From: Selenomonas sp.
GTDB taxonomy: Bacteria > Bacillota > Negativicutes > Selenomonadales > Selenomonadaceae
NCBI GenBank assembly: GCA_022773585.1
Contig: JALEZZ010000073.1
Location: forward strand, 1 to 52,678
Direction: 5' to 3'
Length of the DNA stretch: 52,678 nucleotides
A model generated the notes under the pieces. The model saw only the letters and a list, made by a program, of their open reading frames with translations, was not told the origin of the DNA and ran no database searches. The translations under genes were made by a program, and so were the position numbers. Shown one piece after another: positions 7,336 to 17,219 of this stretch. Position 1 is the first letter of the stretch, and the number at the start of each line of letters is the position of its first letter.

Positions 7336-10300
7336 CACATATTCAGGATTGTCCCGTCGTGCAGCAGGTACAACATGCGTTCACTGATCTTCTTTCCGAG
7401 CACGGCGCTGACGGCTTCGCTGTAAAGGTCGACCTGGAGGGCGTAGCGCTTGCGGATTTTTTCGGGGCGCGTGTCGCTGTCAGTCTTGTAATCGACGAGG
7501 ACGAGCGTGCCGTCAGGTTCTTCGAACAGCAGGTCGATGACGCCCTGGATGAGCAGTGTCTCGCCCTCCCCTGCCGTCGCGTAAAAACGCTTGGCAGGCA
7601 GCAGACGGCTGAACGGGAGTTCGCGCCAGATGCGCGCGGCGTGGCGGAGGCGCTGGCCGATGGACGAGGCATAGAACGATGTGACGGCATCCGTATCGAC
7701 ATGCACAGCTTCTTCTTTCGTTAAAAGTTCGCGTTCCACCATGCCTGCGACCTGTTCGCGAATACCAGCAGGCGTGAGTTCGCCTGTGATGTCGATGTAC
7801 TGCAGGACGCTGTGCATGAGGCTGCCGTATTCGGCGCCTGTGAGGCGCGTCGTCTCTTGCAAAAAACGCGGGCGCTTCCACGGAGACGTCTCCGGCTGTT
7901 CCAGCAGGAGCGTGACGCCTTCCGCCTCTGCTTCCTGCGCAGCAAAGCGACGCTTGAGCTCGCTGACGGAGAGCTTCGAAGGAATCTCTTCGAGGCCGTA
8001 CGACGGATAGCTCCAGGAGAGCAGCGCTTCGACGGCTTCTTTCTGACGGCTTTCGGGGAGCGGCGCATGCGCTTCGACGGCGGCGAGGATGGCATGCTTC
8101 TCGCCCTCTGCCGCCTGCGGGTGCACGAGGCTCCCTGTCGGCACGACGGTCAATCGCCAATCCGATGTCTCCTGGTAATCGAGGAAGGCTGGAACTTCTT
8201 CTGGAAGATCAGCGCGTGCGCGCAACTCTTTCGCGGCAGGATGATGCAGGAGCGCCATGAGCACCCAGTCGAGCATGTGATCTGCTGAGAGCGGCAGATC
8301 ATCCGGCAGCGTCGCGTGCGTGCGCTCAACCTGGCGGCCGCAGGATTTCAAAAGGTTGTCGAGCACATTCGGCTTTCCTGCATAGCCGACGAGGATCAAG
8401 CGTTCGCGCGCACGCGTGAGTGCGACATAGAGCAGACGCATTTCTTCCGCTTTCGTCTCCTGGATGATCTTCGCCGCCACCGCATAATTTGCAAAAGTCT
8501 TATAGCGTACGGCAAGAGCGGCATCGACCGCATATGGGCCGAACCCGTATGTCTTGTGCAACGGAAGAAGCGACTTTTTCGCATCGTCCAGATTGAATTT
8601 TCCTCCGAGGCGTGCGACAAAGACAAGCGGGAATTCAAGTCCCTTGCTGCCATGGATGGACATGATGCGCACGACGTCTTCGCTCTCGCCGAGCGTACGC
8701 GCGGCAGCGAGATCCGTATTCATGTCCCGCATGCGCTTGACGAAGCGCAAAAAGCGGAACAGGCCGCGGAAATTCGTCGCTTCGTACTCTGCTGCACGGG
8801 AGGCGAGCATGCGGAGATTCGCCTGCTTCAGCAGGCCGCCAGGGAGGCCGCCGACATAGTCATAATATCCCGTTTCACGGTAAAGCTGCCAGACGAGCTC
8901 CGGCACGCCGAGGCCGCGCGCAAGGTCGCGCCAGCGCGTGAGACGCGCGAGAAAGGAAGCTGCTTTCTGCTGCACGGCCGCATCAATATCCTTTTCAGGT
9001 CTTGCGGCCGTGAGCAATGCGGAAAAAATGTCGCCATCCGGGTCCGCGAGGCGCACCATCGCCATCTCCGTCAGCGTAAAGCCGCCAATCGGCGAGAGCA
9101 GGACAGCCGCGAGCGGGATGTCCTGCCGCGCATTGTCGAGGACGGAGAGCAGCGAGAGCATGAGCCGAACTTCGGAGGACTCGAAATAGCTTGCGTCACT
9201 CGACGTATAGGCCGGGATGTCGTTTTCCTGCAGGACTTTGCGCACGGATTCCGCTCTGCCCTGCTTCGTCGAGCGCATGAGGATGACGATGTCGCGATAG
9301 GCGATGGGATGATACGCCTTGTCTTCCTTGTGGTAGACGAGCGTCTTTTCCTGCATGAATTGCCGGATCCGGTCGGCGATGTATTGCGCCTCCTGCTCCA
9401 GCGACGTACGCTCTTCCGCATCTTCGTCCTGCTCCCCATCTGCCTCTTCCTCCGGTTCTTCTTCTCCTTCGTCTTTGCAGAGGATGGCGAGTTCCTGGGG
9501 GCCGGAGAGCGTCGGACCGTCTGCCGGCGGATAGTCCGGGCCAGGGTGAAGCGCGGCAGCTTCATCATAAGCAAGCTCCATCGTACCGGGCACCATGACC
9601 TGCGCAAAGATATCGTTGATGGCCGCGAGCACTTCAGGACGACTGCGGAAATTCTGCGAGAGATCGATACGCTGGCATGTCTCGGGGTGCTTCGGATACT
9701 CGACGTACTTGCGCAGGAACAGCGAGGGATCCGCGAGGCGGAAGCGGTAGATGCTCTGCTTCACGTCGCCGACGACAAAGAGATTTGGCGGATCCTGCTT
9801 TGTGACGAGCGAGATGATTGTCTCCTGCACGCCGTTCGTGTCCTGATACTCGTCCACCATGACTTCATGGTATTTCTGCTGCAGGGAGAGCGCTACGTCT
9901 GACGGCGCAATACGCCCCTCGCGTTCCCGTGTCTCCCGATCGAGCAGGACGGCCAGCGCGAAATGCTCGAGGTCGCTGAAATCCACAATGCCGCGTTCTT
10001 TCTTTGCCTGCCGGAACGCTTCGCGAAACGCTTTTGTCAGACGTACGAGCTCGTGCATGTCGGGAGCCACCTGACGCAGGCCATCGAGAAACTCGTCCTG
10101 CGTAACAGAAAAATAATGCTTTTCGAGTGTCTGGAATTGTTCTTTGATGGCATTGCGACGCTTTTGAAATGCCTCGCGTTCCTCCTTGCCGAGCACGCTT
10201 TCCTTGCCAGAGAGCCTGCCGAATTTCATGGCTGCAAAGGCAGCAGCCATCTGATCCCAATCGTCTGCCTGGGCAGCGGCACGGACAGATCGAAGCCCTG

Positions 10301-11063
10301 CAATGTCCTTGCGAAATGATGCGGGATAGGCATCGGCACCAGAAGCCTCGACATCGTCAACGAGCGTTGTCATGCTGTCTTCGATGGATTGCAACTGGAG
10401 GCGGATGTCATCGAGCACAATCGGATACCAGACCGTATCGGAAAGCCTGGCGTCCGCACCGAGGCTGAAGGCTGCTGCCTGCGCGTCAAGCCAGTCATCC
10501 GGGAACGGCTGCGAAAGCGAAAACGCATAGACACGCTCGACAAGTGCATAAAGATCATCATCGCCGCGGTCGTCGCCATAGCCATCGACGAACTCCAGGA
10601 ACGACGCAGTTCCCTTGTCGTATTCTTCTTCAAACAGCTGCTCGATCACGTCCTGCCGCAGGAGTGCGAGTTCCTGCTCATTTCCGATCCGAAACTCGGG
10701 ATCGAGGTCGATGGCCTCGAAATGACGCTGCAGGACGCGGATACAGAACTTGTGAATCGTCGAAATCGACGCACCGGACAGCAGCACGAGCTGGCGCTCA
10801 ATCTGCGCGGCTCGCTTGGGATCCATCTCTGCCTCGAGTGCTTTTTCCAGCGAAGATTCGACGCGCTGACGCATTTCGCGTGCTGCTGCATCCGTGAATG
10901 TCATGACGAGCAGCTTGTCCACATCGCAGGCGCCGCCGAGCACCTGCTGGATGATGCGCTCGACGAGCACAGCCGTCTTTCCCGAGCCCGCTGCCGCCGC
11001 GACCAAGAGATTCTTGCCGCCTGTTTCAATCGCTTCTTTCTGCCGGGGGGTCCATTCAGGCAT
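7335..11063 (-). CDS. ATP-dependent helicase/nuclease subunit A (AddA)
   Basis: 1242 aa. AddA pairs with AddB to process double-strand breaks for RecA-dependent repair. Visible: Q-motif region TPRQKEAI, Walker A AAAGSGKT (about residue 25), helicase motif II VDEYQDTN, motif III GDVKQSIYRFR, motif V/VI region (SIHGSKGLEFP; YVALTRARERL), and a C-terminal RecB-type nuclease with LVDYKTD (D1191, K1193). The start ATG at 11063 is favoured because it overlaps the addB stop by eight bases and has AGGAGG eight bases before it; the next ATG upstream is too close to that site. Last gene of the operon. Confidence 0.95.
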   Translation of the reverse strand: MPEWTPRQKEAIETGGKNLLVAAAAGSGKTAVLVERIIQQVLGGACDVDKLLVMTFTDAAAREMRQRVESSLEKALEAEMDPKRAAQIERQLVLLSGASISTIHKFCIRVLQRHFEAIDLDPEFRIGNEQELALLRQDVIEQLFEEEYDKGTASFLEFVDGYGDDRGDDDLYALVERVYAFSLSQPFPDDWLDAQAAAFSLGADARLSDTVWYPIVLDDIRLQLQSIEDSMTTLVDDVEASGADAYPASFRKDIAGLRSVRAAAQADDWDQMAAAFAAMKFGRLSGKESVLGKEEREAFQKRRNAIKEQFQTLEKHYFSVTQDEFLDGLRQVAPDMHELVRLTKAFREAFRQAKKERGIVDFSDLEHFALAVLLDRETREREGRIAPSDVALSLQQKYHEVMVDEYQDTNGVQETIISLVTKQDPPNLFVVGDVKQSIYRFRLADPSLFLRKYVEYPKHPETCQRIDLSQNFRSRPEVLAAINDIFAQVMVPGTMELAYDEAAALHPGPDYPPADGPTLSGPQELAILCKDEGEEEPEEEADGEQDEDAEERTSLEQEAQYIADRIRQFMQEKTLVYHKEDKAYHPIAYRDIVILMRSTKQGRAESVRKVLQENDIPAYTSSDASYFESSEVRLMLSLLSVLDNARQDIPLAAVLLSPIGGFTLTEMAMVRLADPDGDIFSALLTAARPEKDIDAAVQQKAASFLARLTRWRDLARGLGVPELVWQLYRETGYYDYVGGLPGGLLKQANLRMLASRAAEYEATNFRGLFRFLRFVKRMRDMNTDLAAARTLGESEDVVRIMSIHGSKGLEFPLVFVARLGGKFNLDDAKKSLLPLHKTYGFGPYAVDAALAVRYKTFANYAVAAKIIQETKAEEMRLLYVALTRARERLILVGYAGKPNVLDNLLKSCGRQVERTHATLPDDLPLSADHMLDWVLMALLHHPAAKELRARADLPEEVPAFLDYQETSDWRLTVVPTGSLVHPQAAEGEKHAILAAVEAHAPLPESRQKEAVEALLSWSYPSYGLEEIPSKLSVSELKRRFAAQEAEAEGVTLLLEQPETSPWKRPRFLQETTRLTGAEYGSLMHSVLQYIDITGELTPAGIREQVAGMVERELLTKEEAVHVDTDAVTSFYASSIGQRLRHAARIWRELPFSRLLPAKRFYATAGEGETLLIQGVIDLLFEEPDGTLVLVDYKTDSDTRPEKIRKRYALQVDLYSEAVSAVLGKKISERMLYLLHDGTILNM

Positions 11064-14000
11064 CCACATTTCCTCCTTGTTTCCCTTGCTTCGCTTCCCA
11101 TTCCATCGTATCCATGGCTTCCGCCTCGTCGAGCTTTGTGAGGCGGCGGTACCGGCACCATGCCAGCGTCGGATCAAAGCCGCAAAGGCTCCGATAGAGA
11201 CAGTATTTGCATGGCGTCATGCCATTTTTTTCGTACGGACTCGCCGCAATATCGCCAGAAAGGATGGCCTCGCCCGTCTTTTCGAGCACACGGTCCACAT
11301 AATCGATGAGGACGTTGAACTCTTCCTTCGTCTTGACCCGGACACGGTCGTTTTTGTTGATTTCGCCTTTCGTCGTGACACGCACGGGGATGAAGCGTCC
11401 CGTCGCGTCGATAGAGCGGATGACTTCGGGATCCGCCAATACCCAGCCCGGCATCCTGAGATCCTTGTCAAATTTCTTGCGAATCTCCTCCGGGCTCGCC
11501 TTGACATCTGTGTTCCACCACTTGTATTTGACGAGACAGTATAGGATTGCTGCCGGCAGTCTCTCGTGGTCCTCCGTCCGTGCCAGCAGGTTTTTCGTGA
11601 CGAGGAGGTACGTGAGGAGCTGGAGCTTCAGTCCATAATAGACATCGAGGATGTTGAGCGCCGCATTTCCTGTCTTGTAATCGACAATGAGGAAATAGCG
11701 GCCGCTTTCATCAAAGTCGATGCGGTCGATCTGCCCCGTCACGTCGAGACGGATGCCTTTCGGAAGGTCATATGTGAGCGGCGGCATTGCGCCCGTACCA
11801 CGGCCGAACATGCGCTCGAACGCCACAGGATGGAACGCGCTCGCGCTGTCCATCTCGATGAGGCGCTGGAGCGAGCGCTCCGCCGTCAGGCCGATCCGCG
11901 ACAGCAGATGCTCATACGCCTTCGTGCTCAGGAGCAGTTCATTCTGAAGGCGCGGCGCGACCTCCTGGAGCACGCTCCCCACCATCTCGTGGCGCTCGCC
12001 CTCGCCGACGTCGCGCCAGCTGCGGCCATCGTCATGCAGCCGCTCTCCGCAGGCACGCAGGCAACTGTGCAGGAGCTTTCCGAAATCAAAAGCATGAAAG
12101 CCATGTTCCTGCCGCTCCTGGAGGCGCAAGCCATAGTCCGCGAAATGCTGGAACGGGCAGGCGGAAAATTCCTCAAACCGCGTGACGCTGCCCGCCATGC
12201 GGCGCTTCGGCGCAAAAAGGGCGAGTGCGACGAAAACGGGAAGATTCTTTTCCGGTGGTTTCGCGAACAGGCCGGACAGTGCCAGATGGAGCGGAGCCTC
12301 CAGTGCCGCTTGTCCTTCCGCCCAGTTGTAAACGTCGCGCCAATACGGCGCCATCGTGCCGCGCTCGCGCAGGCCGCGCAGAGCCGAGGCAAGTCCCGTG
12401 ACAGATTTTCGTCCGTCCGACAGGCGCAGGACGGCTTCCGGGCTGAGGTCTGACGCCTGCTCGTCCATGTCGGGCTCGAGGCTTTCAAGCGGCAGGGAAA
12501 GGAACGGCGCATCTGGCAGAAGCTTCCGGAGGCGGTCGATATAGGCAGAGGGAGCAAGGCCGCTGCCTTCATCATCGGCCAGCGGGTACGACACCCAGAG
12601 ATGCTCGCCCGCTTCCGTGAAACCACGATAGAGCAGGAATTTCTCAGCGAGGCTGCCGTCAAGGCCGCCCGAAGCAATCTCAAGTCCAGCCTCAGAAAGA
12701 TGCTGGCGGTCAGCATCGGAAAACAGCCCTTTCTCGCGGCTGCGGCGCGGCATGACGCCTTCGCCCGCGCCGAGGATGTAGATGGCTTTCGCATTCATGA
12801 GGCTGTTCTGGTCGAACGAGGCAACCGTCACATAGTCGAGTCCCGGCGGGATGATCTTCATCTCGAGCGCGTCGAGGCCGTCGCCGAGGATGGCCTCGTA
12901 TTCCTTGCGGCTCATCGCCTCGTCACCGCCTGCTTCGACGAGCTGGTCAAAGAGCTCCAGAAGGTCGTCCCAGACCTGCCGATGTTCCGAAGCCGAGGCG
13001 AGGCGCTCACCGCGCTCGCTTTCCTGCATCCAGCGCTCGAGCGTCTCTGGGACGCGCAGTGCTTCGAGAAATGCATAGATGGCCGCCGTATACGCGCGCA
13101 CGGTCTTCGCGCTTTTCATCTGCTCGGAAAGCGTCTTGAGCGGCGCTGCGGCCTGGCGGCGGATGTCATCAATCTCCGCCAGTGCTGCCGCATCTTTTTC
13201 TGCCGCTGTCTCCTCGTCATCGAGCGAATGGCGGCGGAACCACGGCCACGGCTCCTCCATCGTCCATCGGCCTGCACCGCGCACGCCGAACTCGAGCACG
13301 TAGTTTTCGAGCTTGTCGATCTGCTCGCGCGTGAGCAGCGAGAAAAAGCCCGTGCGCAGTGTGCGGATGACAGGCTCATAACGCCAGCCATGCACGGCCT
13401 CGAGCGCCGAACGCACGAGCTCGGCCAGCGGATGGTGCACGGTCTCGCGCCGCCCGTCGATGAAGAAGGGAATCGCATGATCCTCGAGCACAAGTTTCAG
13501 GAGGCCATCATAAACCTCTGGTTCGCGCACGAGAATGCCGATGTCGCGCCAGCGCAGATGTTCCTCGCGCGCGAGACGCAGGATGTCGGCGGCAGCAGCC
13601 TCGACCTCGATGCGGCGGTTCGCCGCCTCGACGATCTGGAGCCCTGCGCCCGCCTGCGTCTGTGGACGGATGGGATGATGGAACAGTCCGCGTTCGATGG
13701 CCGCAAGCGCCGGAGCATAGAACCGTCCCTCGCCTGCCTGCTGCGGTCCAGAGAGCGGAAGGATCGTCGTCTTTGCCCCGACAGCCTGTGCGAGCTCCCG
13801 GAGCTGGAGCATCGTGCGCCAGGAGCGGTTGAACAAGCCTGTCTCCCTGCGATTCTCCGGACTCCCCTGCACAGGATCGAGCGGCATCGTCACGGAGATA
13901 TCGCAGCCAGCAGCCAGCAGCTCTGCAAGCACCTGACGTTCCTGCGGATTGAAGAAGATGAAGCCATCGACCCAGAACTTCGCCCCCTGGATGAATTTTG

Positions 14001-14583
14001 ACGACGGGAGCTTCTCGATCAGGAGGTTCATCATGTCCTCGGCGTCGTCATAGCGCCCTTTCATCTCCTGTGCGAACGAAGCTTCGAGCAGAGCGAGGTC
14101 GCGGAGCTTGTCAGAAAGCGCGTCCTCCGTCTCGGCGAACGCATCCGCCGCCTCGCCGAGCTTTTCTGGCGTGAGCTCATAGCTCTTGAGTTCCTTGAGC
14201 GTCTCTGAAAGCGTCGCGCTGAAGCCGCGCTGCCGTGCGGCCCGGCGGAAGAACGCGAGCTCTTTCCCCTGATGGGTGAGGATCTTGCGCAGGAGCAGCC
14301 GCCGTCCGACCTCCGTGATCCGCGGCCGCAGCAGCCCGCCCGTGCCCAGGAGCACCTGCCGCGCGAAGCGGCGGAATCCAAAGACATAGGCGCGCAAAAA
14401 GCCATCGCCCATGAGCTTTGCCGCGAGCTCGCGCTCGACGCGGTACGTCATGTGCTCGGGGAGCAGCAGGACGCAGGCGGGGCCGATGGGATTTTCTCGC
14501 AGCTCCTCTGCGATTTCCCGTTCGCAGAGCGCGGTCTTCCCCGCCCCTGCGCGCCCTGCGATGAATCTGAGCTTTCCAGCCAT
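11056..14583 (-). CDS. ATP-dependent nuclease subunit B (AddB)
   Basis: 1175 aa, usual length for AddB. Walker A is at the N-terminus (GRAGAGKT, about 10-17). The C-terminal RecB-like nuclease has IVDYKTG, and the cysteines that hold the iron-sulfur cluster in AddB are present: one in SACPFQHF and three in CKYCLYRSLC (1125, 1128, 1134). Works with AddA as a dual-nuclease break-processing enzyme. Start ATG at 14583 is preceded by GAAAGGA. It lies 30 bp after sbcC and overlaps addA, giving one repair operon. Confidence 0.94.
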   Translation of the reverse strand: MAGKLRFIAGRAGAGKTALCEREIAEELRENPIGPACVLLLPEHMTYRVERELAAKLMGDGFLRAYVFGFRRFARQVLLGTGGLLRPRITEVGRRLLLRKILTHQGKELAFFRRAARQRGFSATLSETLKELKSYELTPEKLGEAADAFAETEDALSDKLRDLALLEASFAQEMKGRYDDAEDMMNLLIEKLPSSKFIQGAKFWVDGFIFFNPQERQVLAELLAAGCDISVTMPLDPVQGSPENRRETGLFNRSWRTMLQLRELAQAVGAKTTILPLSGPQQAGEGRFYAPALAAIERGLFHHPIRPQTQAGAGLQIVEAANRRIEVEAAAADILRLAREEHLRWRDIGILVREPEVYDGLLKLVLEDHAIPFFIDGRRETVHHPLAELVRSALEAVHGWRYEPVIRTLRTGFFSLLTREQIDKLENYVLEFGVRGAGRWTMEEPWPWFRRHSLDDEETAAEKDAAALAEIDDIRRQAAAPLKTLSEQMKSAKTVRAYTAAIYAFLEALRVPETLERWMQESERGERLASASEHRQVWDDLLELFDQLVEAGGDEAMSRKEYEAILGDGLDALEMKIIPPGLDYVTVASFDQNSLMNAKAIYILGAGEGVMPRRSREKGLFSDADRQHLSEAGLEIASGGLDGSLAEKFLLYRGFTEAGEHLWVSYPLADDEGSGLAPSAYIDRLRKLLPDAPFLSLPLESLEPDMDEQASDLSPEAVLRLSDGRKSVTGLASALRGLRERGTMAPYWRDVYNWAEGQAALEAPLHLALSGLFAKPPEKNLPVFVALALFAPKRRMAGSVTRFEEFSACPFQHFADYGLRLQERQEHGFHAFDFGKLLHSCLRACGERLHDDGRSWRDVGEGERHEMVGSVLQEVAPRLQNELLLSTKAYEHLLSRIGLTAERSLQRLIEMDSASAFHPVAFERMFGRGTGAMPPLTYDLPKGIRLDVTGQIDRIDFDESGRYFLIVDYKTGNAALNILDVYYGLKLQLLTYLLVTKNLLARTEDHERLPAAILYCLVKYKWWNTDVKASPEEIRKKFDKDLRMPGWVLADPEVIRSIDATGRFIPVRVTTKGEINKNDRVRVKTKEEFNVLIDYVDRVLEKTGEAILSGDIAASPYEKNGMTPCKYCLYRSLCGFDPTLAWCRYRRLTKLDEAEAMDTMEWEAKQGKQGGNVDA

Positions 14584-14612
14584 GGTGAAATCCTTTCTCA
14601 AAAAGCGGAACG

Positions 14613-17219
14613 TCATTCTGAAAGCGTGCCGTGCACGAAGTGTGCCGTGCTGCCTGTCGGCGTCTTCACAACCTCGATGCGGTCGCCGATGCGCGATGCA
14701 AGTTCCTCGACATGCGAGATGATGCCGACGACGCGGCCGCCCGCCTGCAGTTTCATGAGTGCTTCGAGCGCCGTGTCCAGCGTTTCCGTGTCCAACGAGC
14801 CGAAGCCTTCGTCGATGAACATCGTATCAAGATGGATGCCGCCGACATAACGCGAGACCGTATCGGCAAGCCCGAGCGCAAGTGCGAGAGATGCAAGGAA
14901 GGATTCGCCACCGGAGAGTGTCTTCGTCTCCCGCGCCTTGCCCGTATAGGCATCATAAACCACTAAGGCGAGGCCGTCTGTCGAACGGCCATCCGCCTCG
15001 CGCCCGCGTTCGAGCTGGTAGCGTCCGCTGCTCATGACGATGAGGCGTTCATTGGCAGCTTCCATGACATCGTGGAAAATCGACTGCTGGATATACGTCT
15101 GGAAATGCACGCGATACGGCTTCTCCGCACAGGCAACCTGTGCAAGGCGTCCGACGATGCGGGCTTTCGCTTCGAGGGCAGCCTGTTCCTGCGCGAGCTT
15201 TTTGAGCGCGTCGATCGTCTTCTGCTCCTGTGCCAGACGGAGCTCGGCGGTCTTTTCCTCTTCGACGGCCTGCTTCCATGCAGCGCCTGCCGTCTTTGCA
15301 TCCTCTTTCAGTGCCGCAAGGTCGGGGCGCTGCCGTCCCTCTGTCTGTACAACAGCCTCCTGGCGCTGCGTCTCGTGGCGGAGCTTCTGATCCTCAAAGG
15401 CCCGGATATGCCGCTCAACCTTCTCACGATAAGATGCATCGCGCCACGATCCATCAATGGCAGCAGCATAGTCCGCAACGTCAGAAAATCCCTCGGAAAC
15501 CAGCGCCGCCTCAAAGGCCTGACGCGCCTTTCCAGCCTCTTCGCGCTGGCTTTCTGCGTGCGCACGGCTGCTCCCGACATTGGCACGCGCGCTGGAAAGC
15601 GCAACCTGCGCCGCCTGCATGGACTTGCGGGCCGATTCATAGGACGCCTCGAGATCCTGCGCTTTCTTCACGGCCTGGCGATGCGCCTCCTGAACGGCCG
15701 CAGCATCTTCTGTGATGCCCTCCGGCAGCTGTTCCCGGGCAGCGGCAAGCTTGCCTGCGAGCGCAGCAGCCGCTGCTGCCTGCTCGGCCTGTGCTGCCTG
15801 CCGGGCTGCCAGCGTTGTTTCGGCACGCGAAAGCGCCTTTTCTGCACGCTGCACCTCTGCCAGCGTCGGGACGACTTCTTCCGAGACTGCTGGATGCGGA
15901 TGCTCCGTCGATCCGCAGACGGGGCACGGCCTCCCGTCTTCGAGTTCCCTTGCAAGCGAAAAAGCCTTGCCCGCACGTTCGAGCAGATGCAGGCGTTCCA
16001 CTTTTTTCCGCGCCTCGTCTGCCGCCGCCAGCGCCTTTTTCTGTGCGGCAGCTTCCTTTGCCGCTGCTGTTTCAGCTTCTGCTGCCTGCTGCTTCAGCAA
16101 TGCGAGCACCTGAAGACGCTCCTGCGCTTCGCCGAGCTTCTGGACGCGGAGCTTCGCATCTTCGCGTTCCTCTTTGCCCGCTTCGGCCGAAGCCCAGACT
16201 GCCTGCGCATCCGCTGCGATTGCTTCCGCCTTTTTGAGCGCCTTTTCTGCACGCTGCGCATCCGCTGTACTCTTCTTCGCCCGCTTCTCCGCTGCCTCTG
16301 CATTTGCTTCCTTGTCAAGAAGCGTCGCTGCCTTTGCCGCCCTTGCGAGGCGCGCACGATAGCCGTCCACGTCTGCCTGTTTCTTCACATCTTCCTTCTG
16401 CGCGGCCTCGGCCTTTGCGAGCTTTTCAAACCAGCCATCCAGCACAGATTCATCGGCCAGTGCCTTCTGCGCAGCCGCATTTTTCTCCCCTGCCGCTGCT
16501 GCTGCCTCCTTTTTTCCCGTCAGTCCATCGCGTTCAGACTCTGCCTGTTTCTGCAACGCCTCCAGACTTTCTGCGGCCGCCTGTTCCAGCAGTCCCTCCT
16601 GCTTGCGCTGATTTTCCTTGCTCTCCTCGAGGATGACACCGGCCCGCGCCTTGAGCTTCTGCTCGAGCACGCCGTATTTCTCCGTATGAAACAACGTCGT
16701 CATGAGCTCGCCGCGTTCAGCTGATTTCGCCGTGAGGAAAGAGCGGAACTCCCCTTGTGGCAGCAGCACGACCTGGCGGAACTCGCTGCACTGGAAGCCT
16801 GTCAGCGTCTCGATGCGGTCTGTGACTTCCTTCGGATGGCTTGCCACGAGCGTCTCATTCCCGTCTGCGAGCTCGTAGAGAGATGCCTCGCCCTGCGTCT
16901 TGTGCTTGTTGCCCTCGACCTGATACGTCGGACGGCGATGGATGCGGTATGTCTTCTCGCCAAGCGAGAACGTGAGCTCGACCTCCGTCTTGACCTTCTT
17001 ATCCACGAAATCGGAACGCAGCATCGTGCCGGAACGATTCGAACCGCTGGCCTCACCGTAAAGGACGAACGCGATGGCATCGAGGATCGTCGTCTTTCCA
17101 GCGCCCGTCATGCCATGGATCAGGAACAGCGTGCTCCCTGCCAGTCCCTTGTCGAAGTCCAGTTCGACGCGCTCCCGATACGGGCCGAATGCCTGCATGA
17201 CCAATCGATGAAGCTTCAT
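14613..17219 (-). CDS. Exonuclease SbcC (Rad50-like SMC ATPase)
   Basis: 868 aa. N-terminal half of the ABC ATPase with Walker A GMTGAGKTT (about 37-45), then long alanine/lysine/glutamate-rich coiled coils broken by the zinc hook CPVC in the middle, and the C-terminal ATPase half with signature TLSGGESF and Walker B MFIDEGFGSLD. Forms the SbcCD nuclease that opens hairpins and protein-blocked ends. The ATG at 17219 overlaps the sbcD stop (ATGA) and has GGAGGG upstream. Confidence 0.94.
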   Translation of the reverse strand: MKLHRLVMQAFGPYRERVELDFDKGLAGSTLFLIHGMTGAGKTTILDAIAFVLYGEASGSNRSGTMLRSDFVDKKVKTEVELTFSLGEKTYRIHRRPTYQVEGNKHKTQGEASLYELADGNETLVASHPKEVTDRIETLTGFQCSEFRQVVLLPQGEFRSFLTAKSAERGELMTTLFHTEKYGVLEQKLKARAGVILEESKENQRKQEGLLEQAAAESLEALQKQAESERDGLTGKKEAAAAAGEKNAAAQKALADESVLDGWFEKLAKAEAAQKEDVKKQADVDGYRARLARAAKAATLLDKEANAEAAEKRAKKSTADAQRAEKALKKAEAIAADAQAVWASAEAGKEEREDAKLRVQKLGEAQERLQVLALLKQQAAEAETAAAKEAAAQKKALAAADEARKKVERLHLLERAGKAFSLARELEDGRPCPVCGSTEHPHPAVSEEVVPTLAEVQRAEKALSRAETTLAARQAAQAEQAAAAAALAGKLAAAREQLPEGITEDAAAVQEAHRQAVKKAQDLEASYESARKSMQAAQVALSSARANVGSSRAHAESQREEAGKARQAFEAALVSEGFSDVADYAAAIDGSWRDASYREKVERHIRAFEDQKLRHETQRQEAVVQTEGRQRPDLAALKEDAKTAGAAWKQAVEEEKTAELRLAQEQKTIDALKKLAQEQAALEAKARIVGRLAQVACAEKPYRVHFQTYIQQSIFHDVMEAANERLIVMSSGRYQLERGREADGRSTDGLALVVYDAYTGKARETKTLSGGESFLASLALALGLADTVSRYVGGIHLDTMFIDEGFGSLDTETLDTALEALMKLQAGGRVVGIISHVEELASRIGDRIEVVKTPTGSTAHFVHGTLSE